Shown: positions 11,185 to 20,229, counted from the stretch's first letter. The stretch is 41,796 bases of DNA from Rhizobacter sp. (GCA_017986065.1 JAGNWJ010000015.1:1-41796); one strand, 5' to 3'. The notes: generated by a model not told the origin, from the sequence alone. Translations and numbers: made by a program.

Positions 11185-11979
11185 ATGGCCCGCAGCAAGG
11201 AGCGCGCTCCGGCGGTGTTCGAGTTGCGCAGCGCCTCGATGACGCTGGTCGTCGTCGCGCTGAAGACCACGGACATGGCGGCCATCGAGGCCGAGATGGC
11301 GTCCCGGTTTTCCGAGACGCCTGACATGTTCAACCACGACCCGGTGGTGATCGACATCGCTCAGGCCGAGGGCGATCCGATGGCGCTCGACTACGGTCGG
11401 CTCGTATCGCTGCTTCGGCGCTTCAACATGGTGGCGGCGGCGGTGCGCGGTGGTTCGCCCGAACAGATGTCGGCCGCGGCCGCGGCCGGACTGGGTGAGG
11501 CGCCCGAAGCGGTGGTGCCTGCAGCCCGTGCGGTGGTGCATGCCCCGGCTGCCGTTGAGCAGCCGCCTGTGCAAGCCGAAGTGGTCGCTGAATCGCCGAT
11601 CGACGCCAGCCCGACTGCAGCCGCCCCCCAGGCGGCTGCCGCGCAGGTCGCCACGATGATCGTGGACAAGCCGCTGCGGTCGGGTCAGCAGATCTACGCA
11701 CGCGGCGGCGATCTGGTGGTGCTGGCGGTGGTCAATTTCGGTGCCGAGGTGATCGCCGACGGCAGCATCCACGTCTACGCGCCGTTGCGTGGCAAGGCGA
11801 TTGCCGGGGCTCGCGGCAACACCGATGCGCGCATCTTCAGCACCTGCATGGAACCCGAACTGATCTCGATCGCTGGCACCTACCGCACGACCGACAACCC
11901 GCTGCCCGACAACGTCATCGGCAAGCCGGCCCAGATCCGACTCGATGGCGAGCGGATGGTGTTCGAGCCGCTCGACTGA
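11185..11979 (+). CDS. minC: Septum-site determining protein MinC
   Basis: A 264-residue inhibitor of FtsZ ring assembly. The N-terminal domain (about 1-105) starts with FELRSASMTLVVVALKT; a long Ala/Val/Pro-rich linker (about 95-155) follows; the C-terminal right-handed beta-helix, which binds MinD and dimerises, has the conserved RSGQQIYARGGDLVVL, GSIHVYAPLRGKA and CMEPELISIAG. Only seven bases separate it from the aspS stop. MinC, MinD and MinE follow in order on one strand. The linker is longer than in E. coli MinC, common in betaproteobacteria. Confidence 0.95.
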   Translation: MARSKERAPAVFELRSASMTLVVVALKTTDMAAIEAEMASRFSETPDMFNHDPVVIDIAQAEGDPMALDYGRLVSLLRRFNMVAAAVRGGSPEQMSAAAAAGLGEAPEAVVPAARAVVHAPAAVEQPPVQAEVVAESPIDASPTAAAPQAAAAQVATMIVDKPLRSGQQIYARGGDLVVLAVVNFGAEVIADGSIHVYAPLRGKAIAGARGNTDARIFSTCMEPELISIAGTYRTTDNPLPDNVIGKPAQIRLDGERMVFEPLD

Positions 11980-12053
11980 CATTCCCCACCCGTTTCTCTC
12001 TCACTTCATCTCGTTCGCCCCAGGCGACACCACATCAACAAGGACCGATTTCC

Positions 12054-12869
12054 ATGTCCAGAATCATCGTCGTGACCTCCGGCAAGGGAGGCGTCGGCAA
12101 GACCACCACCAGCGCCAGCTTTGCTTCCGGACTTGCGCTGCGCGGACACAAGACCGCCGTCATCGACTTCGACGTCGGCCTGCGCAATCTCGACCTGATC
12201 ATGGGCTGCGAGCGCCGCGTGGTGTACGACCTGATCAACGTGATCCACGGCGAGGCGAAGCTGAATCAGGCCCTGATCAAGGACAAGCAGTGCGACAACC
12301 TGTACGTGCTGGCGGCATCGCAGACGCGCGACAAGGATGCCCTGACGCAGGACGGAGTCGAGCGCGTGCTGGAAGAACTCGCCGGCATGGACTTCGAGTA
12401 CATCGTCTGCGACTCGCCGGCCGGCATCGAGACCGGTGCGCTGATGGCGATGCACTTCGCAGACGAGGCGCTGGTGGTCACCAACCCCGAAGTCTCTTCC
12501 GTCCGCGACTCCGACCGCATTCTCGGCATGCTGCACAGCAAGACGCGCCGCGCGATCGAGAAGAAGGAGCCGATCAAGGAGCACCTGCTGATCACACGCT
12601 ACAACCCGAACCGGGTGCTCGGTGGCCAGATGCTGAGCCTGAAGGACATCCACGACATCCTGCGCGTGCGCATGATCGGCGTGATCCCCGAGTCCGAATC
12701 GGTGCTCGACGCGTCGAATCAAGGGGTGCCGGCGATCCACATCAAGGGTTCCGACGTGTCGGAGGCCTACAAGGACGTGGTCACGCGGTTCCTCGGCCAG
12801 GAAACGCCGCTGCGCTTCGTCGATGCGGCGAAGCCGAGCTTCTTCAAGCGCATGTTCGGGGGGAAGTGA
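12054..12869 (+). CDS. minD: Septum-site determining ATPase MinD
   Basis: A 271-residue ParA/MinD-family ATPase that carries MinC to the membrane at the cell poles and oscillates with MinE. The deviant Walker A motif GKGGVGKT is at residues 10-17; the Walker B region CDSPAGIETGAL and the switch ending in TNPEVSSVRDSDR are present. The C-terminal SFFKRMFGGK is the amphipathic membrane-targeting helix. AAGGA lies about eight bases upstream of the ATG. The gene is 74 bases after minC and three bases before minE. Confidence 0.98.
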   Translation: MSRIIVVTSGKGGVGKTTTSASFASGLALRGHKTAVIDFDVGLRNLDLIMGCERRVVYDLINVIHGEAKLNQALIKDKQCDNLYVLAASQTRDKDALTQDGVERVLEELAGMDFEYIVCDSPAGIETGALMAMHFADEALVVTNPEVSSVRDSDRILGMLHSKTRRAIEKKEPIKEHLLITRYNPNRVLGGQMLSLKDIHDILRVRMIGVIPESESVLDASNQGVPAIHIKGSDVSEAYKDVVTRFLGQETPLRFVDAAKPSFFKRMFGGK

Positions 12870-12872
12870 ACG

Positions 12873-13133
12873 ATGGGTTTCCTTTCCTTCTTCCTGGGTG
12901 AGAAAACCAAGACTGCCAGCGTCGCCAAGGAGCGGCTGCAGATCATCCTGGCGCACGAGCGCAACGGCCGCACTCGCGATCCGGCCTACCTGCCCGACCT
13001 GCAGCGCGAGCTGCTTGCGGTGATCTCGAAGTACGTGTCGGTGGGCCCGGGCGACATCAAGGTCGAGGTCGAGCGCCAGGGCGATCTCGAGGTGCTGCAG
13101 GTCAAGATCGAGCTGCCCGAAGCGGCGCGCTGA
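12873..13133 (+). CDS. minE: Cell division topological specificity factor MinE
   Basis: An 86-residue protein of standard length. The N-terminal membrane-binding segment [11 protein letters not shown] and the MinD-activating stretch [16 protein letters not shown] are typical. The C-terminal topological domain ends with [19 protein letters not shown]. MinE stimulates MinD ATPase and keeps the division inhibitor away from midcell. The start codon follows the minD stop by three bases, so the pair is co-translated. Confidence 0.97.
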   Translation: MGFLSFFLGEKTKTASVAKERLQIILAHERNGRTRDPAYLPDLQRELLAVISKYVSVGPGDIKVEVERQGDLEVLQVKIELPEAAR

Positions 13134-13146
13134 CGCCGCACGATCG

Positions 13147-13620
13147 ATGAACGATTCGCGCCCGCCGAAGATCCCCGAGTCGGTGCTGGTCGTGATCCAC
13201 AGCGCCGACCTGCAGGTGCTGCTGATCGAGCGCGCGGACAAGCCCGGCTTCTGGCAGAGCGTGACCGGCTCGAAGGACGCGGTGGACGAACCGTTCGCGG
13301 AGACGGCGCGGCGCGAGGTCGCCGAGGAAACCGGCATCGTGATCGGTTCGGCCGACGTGCCGCTTGCGCATCTGCGAGACTGGGGCATGCGCAACGTCTA
13401 CGAGATCTACCCGGTATGGCGGCATCGCTACGCGCCGGGCGTGACTCATAACACCGAGCACGTGTTCGGGCTGCTGGTTCCCCGCGACATTCCGGTCACG
13501 CTGGCGCCGCGCGAGCACGTGCGCAGCGAGTGGCTGCCCTGGCGCGAGGCAGCTGACCGCTGCTTTTCACCATCGAACGCCGAGGCGGTGCTGCAGCTGC
13601 CCCGGTTCGCTGCCGCGTGA
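13147..13620 (+). CDS. nudB: Dihydroneopterin triphosphate pyrophosphatase (Nudix)
   Basis: A 157-residue Nudix hydrolase. The N-terminus IPESVLVVIHSADLQVLLIER and the FWQSVTGSKDA strand are characteristic of NudB, which removes pyrophosphate from dihydroneopterin triphosphate in folate synthesis. The Nudix helix is EPFAETARREVAEETGI, with E-x7-RE-x2-EE-x-G intact; there is one extra residue between the leading glycine and the first glutamate compared with the strict consensus. The C-terminal HVFGLLVP and EHVRSEWLPW are also family-like. It begins 13 bases after minE; the next gene overlaps its stop. Confidence 0.85.
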   Translation: MNDSRPPKIPESVLVVIHSADLQVLLIERADKPGFWQSVTGSKDAVDEPFAETARREVAEETGIVIGSADVPLAHLRDWGMRNVYEIYPVWRHRYAPGVTHNTEHVFGLLVPRDIPVTLAPREHVRSEWLPWREAADRCFSPSNAEAVLQLPRFAAA

Positions 13621-14411
13621 GCGCCGTGCCGAAGGCGGACTTTGGTGCTTCGATGCACCCGTCAGATGTCCTGCGCGTCGCGACCTACAACATCCACAAG
13701 GGCGTGCGCGGAGTCGGCCCGCGGCGCCGGCTCGAGATCCACAACCTGGCGCTGGGTATCGAGGCGCTGGATGCCGATCTGGTCTTCCTGCAGGAGGTGC
13801 GCAGCTCCAACCGTGCCGAGGCGCTGCAGTTTCCCGACACGCACATCGGCTGGCCGCGCATGCCGCAGGCCGATTACGTCGCTCCCGAGGGCTACGCCGT
13901 CGCCTACCGCACCAACGCGATCACGCGCCATGGCGAGCACGGCAATGCGCTGCTGTCGCGCTGGCCCATCGGGGACATCCGCCATCACGACGTGTCCGAT
14001 CACCGCTTCGAGCAGCGCGGCCTGCTGCACGTTCCGGTTCAATGGAACGGCACCTTGGTGCATGCGATCGTCGCGCACCTCGGCCTGATGCACGCCAGCC
14101 GCGTTCGTCAGGTCGAACGCATCGCCGCCTTCATTTCGCTGCATGTGCCGCCTGGCGAGCACCTCGTGCTCGCCGGTGACTTCAATGACTGGGGCGAGAA
14201 GCTCGATGCACCGATCCGCCGCATGGGGCTGACGCCAGCGCATGCCGCCGGCGCGCCACCGCGAACCTTCCCGTCGCGCGTTCCCTTCTTCTCGCTCGAC
14301 CGCGTCTACACGCGCGGCCTGCGCTGCATCGCGACGCACGTGCCTCGCAGCGCGGCGTGGGCACGCATGTCGGACCACCTGCCGCTGGTCGCAGAGTTGC
14401 AGCTCGTCTGA
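13617..14411 (+). CDS. Endonuclease/exonuclease/phosphatase (EEP) family protein
   Basis: A 264-residue Mg-dependent phosphodiesterase-fold protein. EEP motifs appear in order: RVATYNIHKG near residue 20 (metal/phosphate Asn), VFLQEVR (catalytic Glu), a long central region with HLGLMHASRVRQ, LAGDFNDWGEK (Asp/Asn pair) and WARMSDHLPLVAEL at the end (catalytic Asp-His). Substrate cannot be deduced; in many betaproteobacteria this gene precedes clsB. The GTG start overlaps the nudB stop by four bases; an ATG at 13653 is an alternative that loses only 12 residues. Its stop lies 17 bases before clsB. Confidence 0.85.
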   Translation: MSAVPKADFGASMHPSDVLRVATYNIHKGVRGVGPRRRLEIHNLALGIEALDADLVFLQEVRSSNRAEALQFPDTHIGWPRMPQADYVAPEGYAVAYRTNAITRHGEHGNALLSRWPIGDIRHHDVSDHRFEQRGLLHVPVQWNGTLVHAIVAHLGLMHASRVRQVERIAAFISLHVPPGEHLVLAGDFNDWGEKLDAPIRRMGLTPAHAAGAPPRTFPSRVPFFSLDRVYTRGLRCIATHVPRSAAWARMSDHLPLVAELQLV

Positions 14412-14428
14412 CCCGAGGCTCCCGGCCG

Positions 14429-15739
14429 ATGGCGACCGACGCAACCAGCGCACGCGCCGCCGCCGACCGCTCGGCGCTGGAACAGTTGTGGGGCGCGGTG
14501 CCCCGGCCGGTGTTCAGTGGCGGCAATGCCGTGCGCCTGCTGCGCGGCGGCGAGGAGCTCTTCCCCGCACTGGTCGAGGCCATCGACGAAGCGCGTCACG
14601 AGGTCTGCCTGGCCACCTACATCTTTCACGACGACCTCGCTGCCGACAGCGTCACGCAGGCCCTGATCCGGGCGGCGCAGCGCGGTGTTCAGGTCAAGGT
14701 CGTGCTCGACGGGTTCGGCATGCTGGGGCGTCTTTCCGAACTGCAGCGACGTCTGACCGAGGGTTCGGTGCAGGTGGCCGTGTACCGGCCGCTCGACCGC
14801 TGGTGGAACTGGTTGCAGCCCGGGCAACTGAGGCGCCTGCATCTGAAGCTGTGCGTTGCCGATGCACAGATCGCCTTCGTCGGCGGCATCAACCTGATGG
14901 ACGATCGGTTCGACCTCAACCACGGCTGGACCGATGCGCCCCGGCTCGATTTCGCGGTCCGCGTCACCGGCCCGGTGGTCGGACCGATCCACCAGGCGAC
15001 GATCGCAGCGTGGTCCCGCGCGCATCTCGGCAGCGCCTTCAAGGAGGAAGCGCTGGCGATCGTGCGCGGCGCAGAGCCGATGGCTCGCGTGCGCAGGCTG
15101 ATCAGGCGGTTGCGGTTGAGCCGGGGCCAGGGCATGCAGGTCACACCGGGCGTGCCGAGCCCGATGCAGGCGGCCTTCGTGCTGCGTGACAACGTGCGTC
15201 AGCGCCGCACCATCGAGCGCAGCTACATCGACGCGATCGCCAAGGCCGGCAAGCGCGTCGATCTGGTCTCGCCCTATTTCTATCCCGGGCGCTCGTTCCG
15301 TCGCGCCCTGAAGCACGCGGCGCAGCGCGGCGTGGCGGTGCGGCTGCTGCTGCAGGGCAAGGTCGACTACCGCATCGCCAGTCTGGCTGCGCGTGCCCTC
15401 TACGACGAGTTGCTGGGGCAGGGCGTGCGCATCTTCGAGTACACGCCGGCCTATCTGCACGCCAAGATCGCCCTGGTCGATGACGACTGGGCAACGGTCG
15501 GCAGTTCGAACATCGATCCGCTGTCGCTGCTGCTGAACCTCGAGGCCAACGTCATCGTGCGCGATGGCGATTTCAATGCGCAGTTGTCGGCGCAGTTCGA
15601 CGCAGCTGTCGCGGTCTCTGACGAGATCGATCCGAAGCTCAAGTACCGCACCGGTGTGCTGGGTGCGCTGCGGCGGGCGGTCGTCGCCTGGGTCGCCTAC
15701 ATCTACCTGCGGGTTGCCGGGGCGACAGGCCGTTATTGA
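14429..15739 (+). CDS. clsB: Cardiolipin synthase ClsB (phospholipase D family)
   Basis: A 436-residue protein with two HKD phosphodiesterase motifs: HLKLCVAD (His138, Lys140, Asp145), followed by GGINLMDDRFD, and HAKIALVD (His344, Lys346, Asp351), followed by SSNIDPLS. Spacing and the FSGGNAVRLLRGGEELF opening (from residue 29) match ClsB, which joins phospholipids to make cardiolipin at the inner membrane. There is no N-terminal membrane segment, as expected for ClsB and unlike ClsA. The ATG at 14429 is preferred over an in-frame start at 14357, which would run back into the previous gene. Confidence 0.9.
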   Translation: MATDATSARAAADRSALEQLWGAVPRPVFSGGNAVRLLRGGEELFPALVEAIDEARHEVCLATYIFHDDLAADSVTQALIRAAQRGVQVKVVLDGFGMLGRLSELQRRLTEGSVQVAVYRPLDRWWNWLQPGQLRRLHLKLCVADAQIAFVGGINLMDDRFDLNHGWTDAPRLDFAVRVTGPVVGPIHQATIAAWSRAHLGSAFKEEALAIVRGAEPMARVRRLIRRLRLSRGQGMQVTPGVPSPMQAAFVLRDNVRQRRTIERSYIDAIAKAGKRVDLVSPYFYPGRSFRRALKHAAQRGVAVRLLLQGKVDYRIASLAARALYDELLGQGVRIFEYTPAYLHAKIALVDDDWATVGSSNIDPLSLLLNLEANVIVRDGDFNAQLSAQFDAAVAVSDEIDPKLKYRTGVLGALRRAVVAWVAYIYLRVAGATGRY

Positions 15740-15841
15740 TGTCTGGCTCCCGGTCGCTGCGCCCCATCCAGCGCGGGGCCCTGCCTGTCGGGGTGCGGCC
15801 CGGCGCCCGGCGTGCCCCACGAGCGCGTCGCTGCTGCGGCC

Positions 15842-16960
15842 ATGACCTCGGCTGACCTCCTCGTCGAGCGTCCGGCCGGCCTGTATTGCCCGCCAGGCGA
15901 CTTCTACATCGACCCGTGGCGGCCGGTGGATCGGGCGGTGATCACCCATGCGCATGCCGACCACGCTCGCTCGGGGCATGGCCACTACCTGGCGTCAGCG
16001 CGGTCGGCGGGCGTGCTGCGCTCGCGGCTGGGAGCCATCACGCTCCAGCCGCTGGCCTACGGCGAGGTGGTCGAGCACCGCGGCGTTCGCATCAGCCTGC
16101 ACCCGGCGGGCCACGTCCTCGGTTCGTCCCAGGTGCGGCTCGAGCACGGCGGGCGAGTCTGGGTGGCGTCGGGCGACTACTTCGCAACCGCCGCTGCGGG
16201 CGCGCCGGGTGACGAGGACAACCTCACCTGCGAGCCGTTCGAGCCGGTGCGCTGCGACTGCTTCATCACCGAAAGCACCTTCGGTCTCCCGGTCTACCGA
16301 TGGCGCCCGCAGCGCGAGGTGTATGCCGACATCAACGCCTGGTGGAGCGCCAATGCCGAGGCCGGTCGCGCCAGCCTGCTGATGGGCTACAGCTTCGGCA
16401 AGGCGCAGCGGCTGCTGGCCGGACTCGACGAGCGCATCGGTCCGATCGTCGTGCATGCCGCAGTCGAGCCGCTCAACCGCGCCTACCGCGCCGAGGGCGT
16501 GCAACTGCCGGTCACCCAGCTGCTCGGCGAGGTGACCGACCGGGCCGGCCTGAGGCGAGCCATCGCCATCGCGCCGCCCTCAGCCCAGGACAGTGCCTGG
16601 GCGCGAGCGTTCACCGTCGGTGGGGTCGAGGCCAGCGATGCCTTTGCCAGCGGCTGGATGCAGCTGCGCGGGGCCCGTCGCCGGCGCGCCGTGGACCGCG
16701 GCTTCGTGATGAGCGACCACGCCGACTGGCCGGGACTGCAGCGCGCCATTGCCGCCACCAGCGCTGAGCGGGTCATCGTGACCCACGGCTACGAGGCGGT
16801 GATGGTGCGCTGGCTCGAACAGCAGGGCCTGCAGGCGGGCTCGTTCCGAACCGAATTCGGCCGCGAGGTTGGTGCCGAGGAGGCGTCCGGGCCACATCCT
16901 GAGGGCATGGCCAGTGGCGTCGAGGGCTCGGTCGCCAAGCCGGACGGGGCGGTGCCTTGA
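15842..16960 (+). CDS. Ligase-associated DNA exonuclease (metallo-beta-lactamase/beta-CASP-like)
   Basis: A 372-residue protein. The metal site HAHADH (36-41) is followed by further ligands in HPAGHVLGSSQVRLE, VASGDYF and a late MSDHADW and VTHGYE. This matches the mRNA-3'-processing-factor-like exonuclease that is encoded with an ATP-dependent ligase in many bacteria. Known members of that set also include an Lhr-type helicase and a calcineurin-like phosphoesterase; neither is next to it here. Its stop overlaps the ligase start (TTGA), strongly coupling the two. ATG 15842 is preferred; GTG 15812 would add ten residues. Confidence 0.88.
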   Translation: MTSADLLVERPAGLYCPPGDFYIDPWRPVDRAVITHAHADHARSGHGHYLASARSAGVLRSRLGAITLQPLAYGEVVEHRGVRISLHPAGHVLGSSQVRLEHGGRVWVASGDYFATAAAGAPGDEDNLTCEPFEPVRCDCFITESTFGLPVYRWRPQREVYADINAWWSANAEAGRASLLMGYSFGKAQRLLAGLDERIGPIVVHAAVEPLNRAYRAEGVQLPVTQLLGEVTDRAGLRRAIAIAPPSAQDSAWARAFTVGGVEASDAFASGWMQLRGARRRRAVDRGFVMSDHADWPGLQRAIAATSAERVIVTHGYEAVMVRWLEQQGLQAGSFRTEFGREVGAEEASGPHPEGMASGVEGSVAKPDGAVP

Positions 16961-18720
16961 GGCGCTTCTCCGCACTGTTTGCCGAGCTCGATGCGACGAC
17001 CGCGACCTCGGCGAAGGTCGACGCGCTGAAGCGCTACTTCGCGTCGGCTGAGCCGGCCGACGCTGCCTGGGCCGTTTATTTCCTGTCGGGCGGCAAGCCG
17101 CGCCGGGTCGTGCCTACGGCCGTGCTGCGGTCGCTGGCCTGCGCGCGTGCGGGCATCGACGACTGGTTGTTCGACGAGTGCTACCAGGCGGTGGGCGACC
17201 TGGCCGAGACCATCGCGCACGTGCTTGCGCCACCTTCGATGCGCAGCGATCTCGGGCTGGCTGTCTGGGTCGAGCAGCGGTTGCTGCCCCTGCGCGGGGA
17301 GCCACCCGAGACCCAGGCCACCCGGATCGCCGTCTACTGGGACGAACTCGATGCCGCCGAGCGCTTCCTGCTGATCAAGCTGATCGGCGGAGGCTTCCGG
17401 GTCGGCGTCAGCAAGCTGCTGGTGCAGCGCGCATTGGCCGAATCGGTCGGTATCGACGCCAGGGTGGTGGCGCAGCGGATGATGGGCTACACCGACCAGA
17501 ACGCGCGCCCCGATGCGGCCGGCTACGCGCGGCTGGTGTCTCGCGACACCGAGCCGGGCCGCGATGCCGGACAGCCCTATCCGTTCTTTCTTGCGCATCC
17601 GGTCGACGCGGTGCTGGCCGACTTCGACGCAGCGCTGGGCCACGCCGGCGACTGGCTCGTCGAGTGGAAGTACGACGGCATCCGTGCGCAGGTGGTGCGC
17701 CGTGCCGGGGAGGTGTGGATCTGGTCGCGCGGGGAGGAGCTGGTGACCGACCGCTTCCCCGAGGTGGTGACTGCCGCGCAGGCATGGTCCGATGGCACGG
17801 TGATCGACGGCGAGATCCTGGCCTGGCCGGTCGGCGGCGACCGGCCAGCTCCGTTCAACCTGCTGCAGCAGCGCATCGGTCGCAAGAACCTGACGAAGAA
17901 GATCCTCGCCGACGCGCCGGTGACCTTCATGGCCTACGACCTGCTCGAGCACGACGGCGTCGATCTGCGAGATGCGCCACAGCATGAGCGGCGGGCGGCG
18001 CTGGAGACGCTCCGCGATGCGATCCCTGCGCTGCGCCTGTCGCCGCTGCTGCGCGGCAGCTGGCCCGAACTGGCTGCGCTGCGCGAGCAGTCACGCGCTC
18101 GGGGTGTCGAGGGCTTCATGCTCAAGCATCGCGACGCGAGGTACGGCAGCGGGCGTCGCAAGCAGGCGGCCGCTCTGCCGGGATCGCCGGCGCCGGCCTG
18201 GTGGAAATGGAAAGTCGATCCGCTGAGCGTCGACGCGGTGCTGATCTACGCGCAGGCCGGCCACGGTCGCCGCGCCAGCGTCTACACCGACTACACCTTC
18301 GCGGTGTGGAGCCGAGCGCCGCGCGATGCGGCCGAAGCACAGGCGGTCGTCGATGCCATCGAGGCACGGCAGCCGGCGCAGCCCGACGGCCTGCAGCTGA
18401 TCGCCTTCGCGAAGGCCTATGGCGGCCTGACGGACGAGGAGTTCAAGGCGGTCGACCGCGTGATCCGCCAGACCACGCTCGAGAAGTTCGGCCCGGTGCG
18501 CAGCGTGCGGCCGACGATGGTGTTCGAACTGGGCTTCGAAGGCCTCAACATCAGCACCCGCCACAAGAGCGGCATCGCGGTGCGGTTTCCCAGGATGCTG
18601 CGAATCCGCAATGACAAGCCGCTGCACGAAGCCGACACCCTCGATACGCTGCGCGCACTGATGAACCCTGGAGAACCTGCCGATGAGCACGACGAACACG
18701 ACCCCGGCGACGGACTTTGA
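16957..18720 (+). CDS. ATP-dependent DNA ligase
   Basis: A 587-residue ligase of the type paired with the upstream exonuclease. An N-terminal DNA-binding domain (about 1-200; RRFSALFAELDATTATSAKV) precedes the adenylation domain with KYDG, nucleophile Lys238 (motif I). Later motifs DGEILAW (III), FMAYDLLE (IIIa), EGFMLKH (IV) and WWKWKVDP (V) are present, then the OB-fold. Such ligases seal nicks with ATP, unlike the main NAD-dependent LigA; the family has been annotated with cisplatin-damage response. The start is TTG overlapping the exonuclease stop, the only start that fits the N-terminal homology. Confidence 0.93.
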   Translation: MRRFSALFAELDATTATSAKVDALKRYFASAEPADAAWAVYFLSGGKPRRVVPTAVLRSLACARAGIDDWLFDECYQAVGDLAETIAHVLAPPSMRSDLGLAVWVEQRLLPLRGEPPETQATRIAVYWDELDAAERFLLIKLIGGGFRVGVSKLLVQRALAESVGIDARVVAQRMMGYTDQNARPDAAGYARLVSRDTEPGRDAGQPYPFFLAHPVDAVLADFDAALGHAGDWLVEWKYDGIRAQVVRRAGEVWIWSRGEELVTDRFPEVVTAAQAWSDGTVIDGEILAWPVGGDRPAPFNLLQQRIGRKNLTKKILADAPVTFMAYDLLEHDGVDLRDAPQHERRAALETLRDAIPALRLSPLLRGSWPELAALREQSRARGVEGFMLKHRDARYGSGRRKQAAALPGSPAPAWWKWKVDPLSVDAVLIYAQAGHGRRASVYTDYTFAVWSRAPRDAAEAQAVVDAIEARQPAQPDGLQLIAFAKAYGGLTDEEFKAVDRVIRQTTLEKFGPVRSVRPTMVFELGFEGLNISTRHKSGIAVRFPRMLRIRNDKPLHEADTLDTLRALMNPGEPADEHDEHDPGDGL

Positions 18721-20122
18721 CTGCGACCTGCTGGTAATCGGCGCCGGCAGCGGTGGCGTTCGTGCCGCGCGCTTCGCGGCGCAGCGCGGCGCCCGCGTGA
18801 TCATCGTCGAGGGGGGACCGCTGGGCGGCACCTGCGTCAACGTCGGCTGCATCCCTAAGAAGCTCTACAGCTATGCGGCGCATCACGGCGAGGCCTTCGA
18901 GCAGGCGCACGGCTTCGGCTGGGAAGCGACTGCGCCGCGCTTCGACTGGGCCGTGCTGAAGGCGCGTCGCGCCGCCGAGATCACGCGGCTTAACGGCATC
19001 TACGACGGCCTGCTGAAGTCCGCCGGCGCGACGCTGTTGCGCGGCTGGGCGAGCGTGGTCGATGCGCACACGGTGGCGGTTCGCCCTGTCGACGGCGCCG
19101 CGGACTCATCCGTCAAGCACTGCACCGCCCGCCACATCCTGCTCGCCACCGGTGGCCGCCCGCAGAAGGTCGATGGCCCGGGTGTCGACTGGGCGCTGAC
19201 GTCGGACGACATGTTCGACCTCGATCCGTTCCCGCGCCGCCTGGTCGTGGTCGGCGGCGGCTACATCGCCTGCGAGTTCGCGTCGATCTTCAACGGCCTG
19301 GGTGCGCAGGTGACCCTGGTGCACCGCGGGCCGCGGCTGCTGCGCGGTTTCGACCACGAGGTTGCCGATTTCGTCACCGCCGAGATGCGCAAGAAGGGCA
19401 TCGACGTGCACCTGCAATCCACGATCGCCGACGTGCGGCGGGCCGGTGCGGTGCAGACGCTGCGCCTGAAGCAGCGTGCTGCTGCGGCCGATGCCGGGGC
19501 GCATGCCGACATCGAGATCGAAGCCGACGCCGTGCTGCACGCCACCGGCCGCCTCGCGCGCACCGACGGCCTGGGCCTGGACGCGCTCGGCATCACGCTG
19601 AACCCGAACGGGACGGTGCCGGTTGATGCGCATTTCCAGAGCACGGTGCCGTCGGTGCATGCGCTCGGCGACCTGGTCGGGCACATGGCGTTGACGCCGA
19701 TCGCGCTGGGCGAGGCGATGCTGCTGGTCGACCACCTGTTCGGCGACGGCGTGCGGCAGCCCATCGACTACGCGATGGTGCCCACCGCGGTGTTCACGCA
19801 CCCGAACATCGGCACCGTTGGCCTGGGCGAAGAAGCGGCGCGGGATCGCGGGCCGGTGCGCATCTACCGCAGCGATTTCAAGCCGTTGCAGCACACGCTG
19901 AGCGGCAGCACCGAACGCACGCTGATGAAGATCGTGGTCGACGACGCGACCGACCGCGTGCTCGGGATGCACATGGTCGGCGCCGACGCCGGCGAGGTGA
20001 TCCAGGGCTTTGCTGCGGCGATGCAGGCCGGCCTCACCAAGGCCCAGCTTGATCGCACCATCGGCATCCACCCGACGGGCGCGGAGGAGTTCGTGACGAT
20101 GCGCGAGGTGGCGCGGCGTTGA
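18683..20122 (+). CDS. gor: Glutathione-disulfide reductase
   Basis: A 479-residue flavoprotein disulfide reductase that regenerates reduced glutathione with NADPH. The FAD motif GAGSGG (20-25), redox-active disulfide GGTCVNVGCIPKK (Cys51/Cys56), NADPH-binding VVGGGYIACEFASI, and C-terminal HPTGAEEFVTM with the catalytic His463 are all in place. Arginines in HRGPRLLRGFD fit NADPH rather than NADH use. The start overlaps the 3' end of the ligase gene by 38 bases; GGAGA about six bases before the ATG supports it. It is unlikely to be functionally related to the ligase. Confidence 0.93.
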   Translation: MSTTNTTPATDFDCDLLVIGAGSGGVRAARFAAQRGARVIIVEGGPLGGTCVNVGCIPKKLYSYAAHHGEAFEQAHGFGWEATAPRFDWAVLKARRAAEITRLNGIYDGLLKSAGATLLRGWASVVDAHTVAVRPVDGAADSSVKHCTARHILLATGGRPQKVDGPGVDWALTSDDMFDLDPFPRRLVVVGGGYIACEFASIFNGLGAQVTLVHRGPRLLRGFDHEVADFVTAEMRKKGIDVHLQSTIADVRRAGAVQTLRLKQRAAAADAGAHADIEIEADAVLHATGRLARTDGLGLDALGITLNPNGTVPVDAHFQSTVPSVHALGDLVGHMALTPIALGEAMLLVDHLFGDGVRQPIDYAMVPTAVFTHPNIGTVGLGEEAARDRGPVRIYRSDFKPLQHTLSGSTERTLMKIVVDDATDRVLGMHMVGADAGEVIQGFAAAMQAGLTKAQLDRTIGIHPTGAEEFVTMREVARR

Positions 20123-20162
20123 GCTGTTTCCGCACTCCGTCGGCCGCACTGCCGAAAGCGTT

Positions 20163-20182
20163 CAGCCGCCCGCAGGCGGCTG
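20163..20182. terminator. Hairpin between convergent gor and adaptor gene (1)
   Basis: CAGCCGCC and GGCGGCTG form a perfect eight-pair stem with loop CGCA. It lies in the 107-base gap between two convergent genes and could act in both directions, though no run of thymines follows on either strand. Confidence 0.45.
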
Positions 20183-20190
20183 ATTGCGAA

Positions 20191-20210
20191 GCCCTGCCGC
20201 GTTGCAGGGC
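20191..20210. terminator. Hairpin between convergent gor and adaptor gene (2)
   Basis: GCCCTGC and GCAGGGC form a perfect seven-pair stem with a six-base loop, nine bases from the first hairpin. The tandem placement fits transcription stop for the minus-strand gene that ends at 20230 and for gor. Confidence 0.4.
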
Positions 20211-20229
20211 CTGACTTGCGCGGCAGCCT

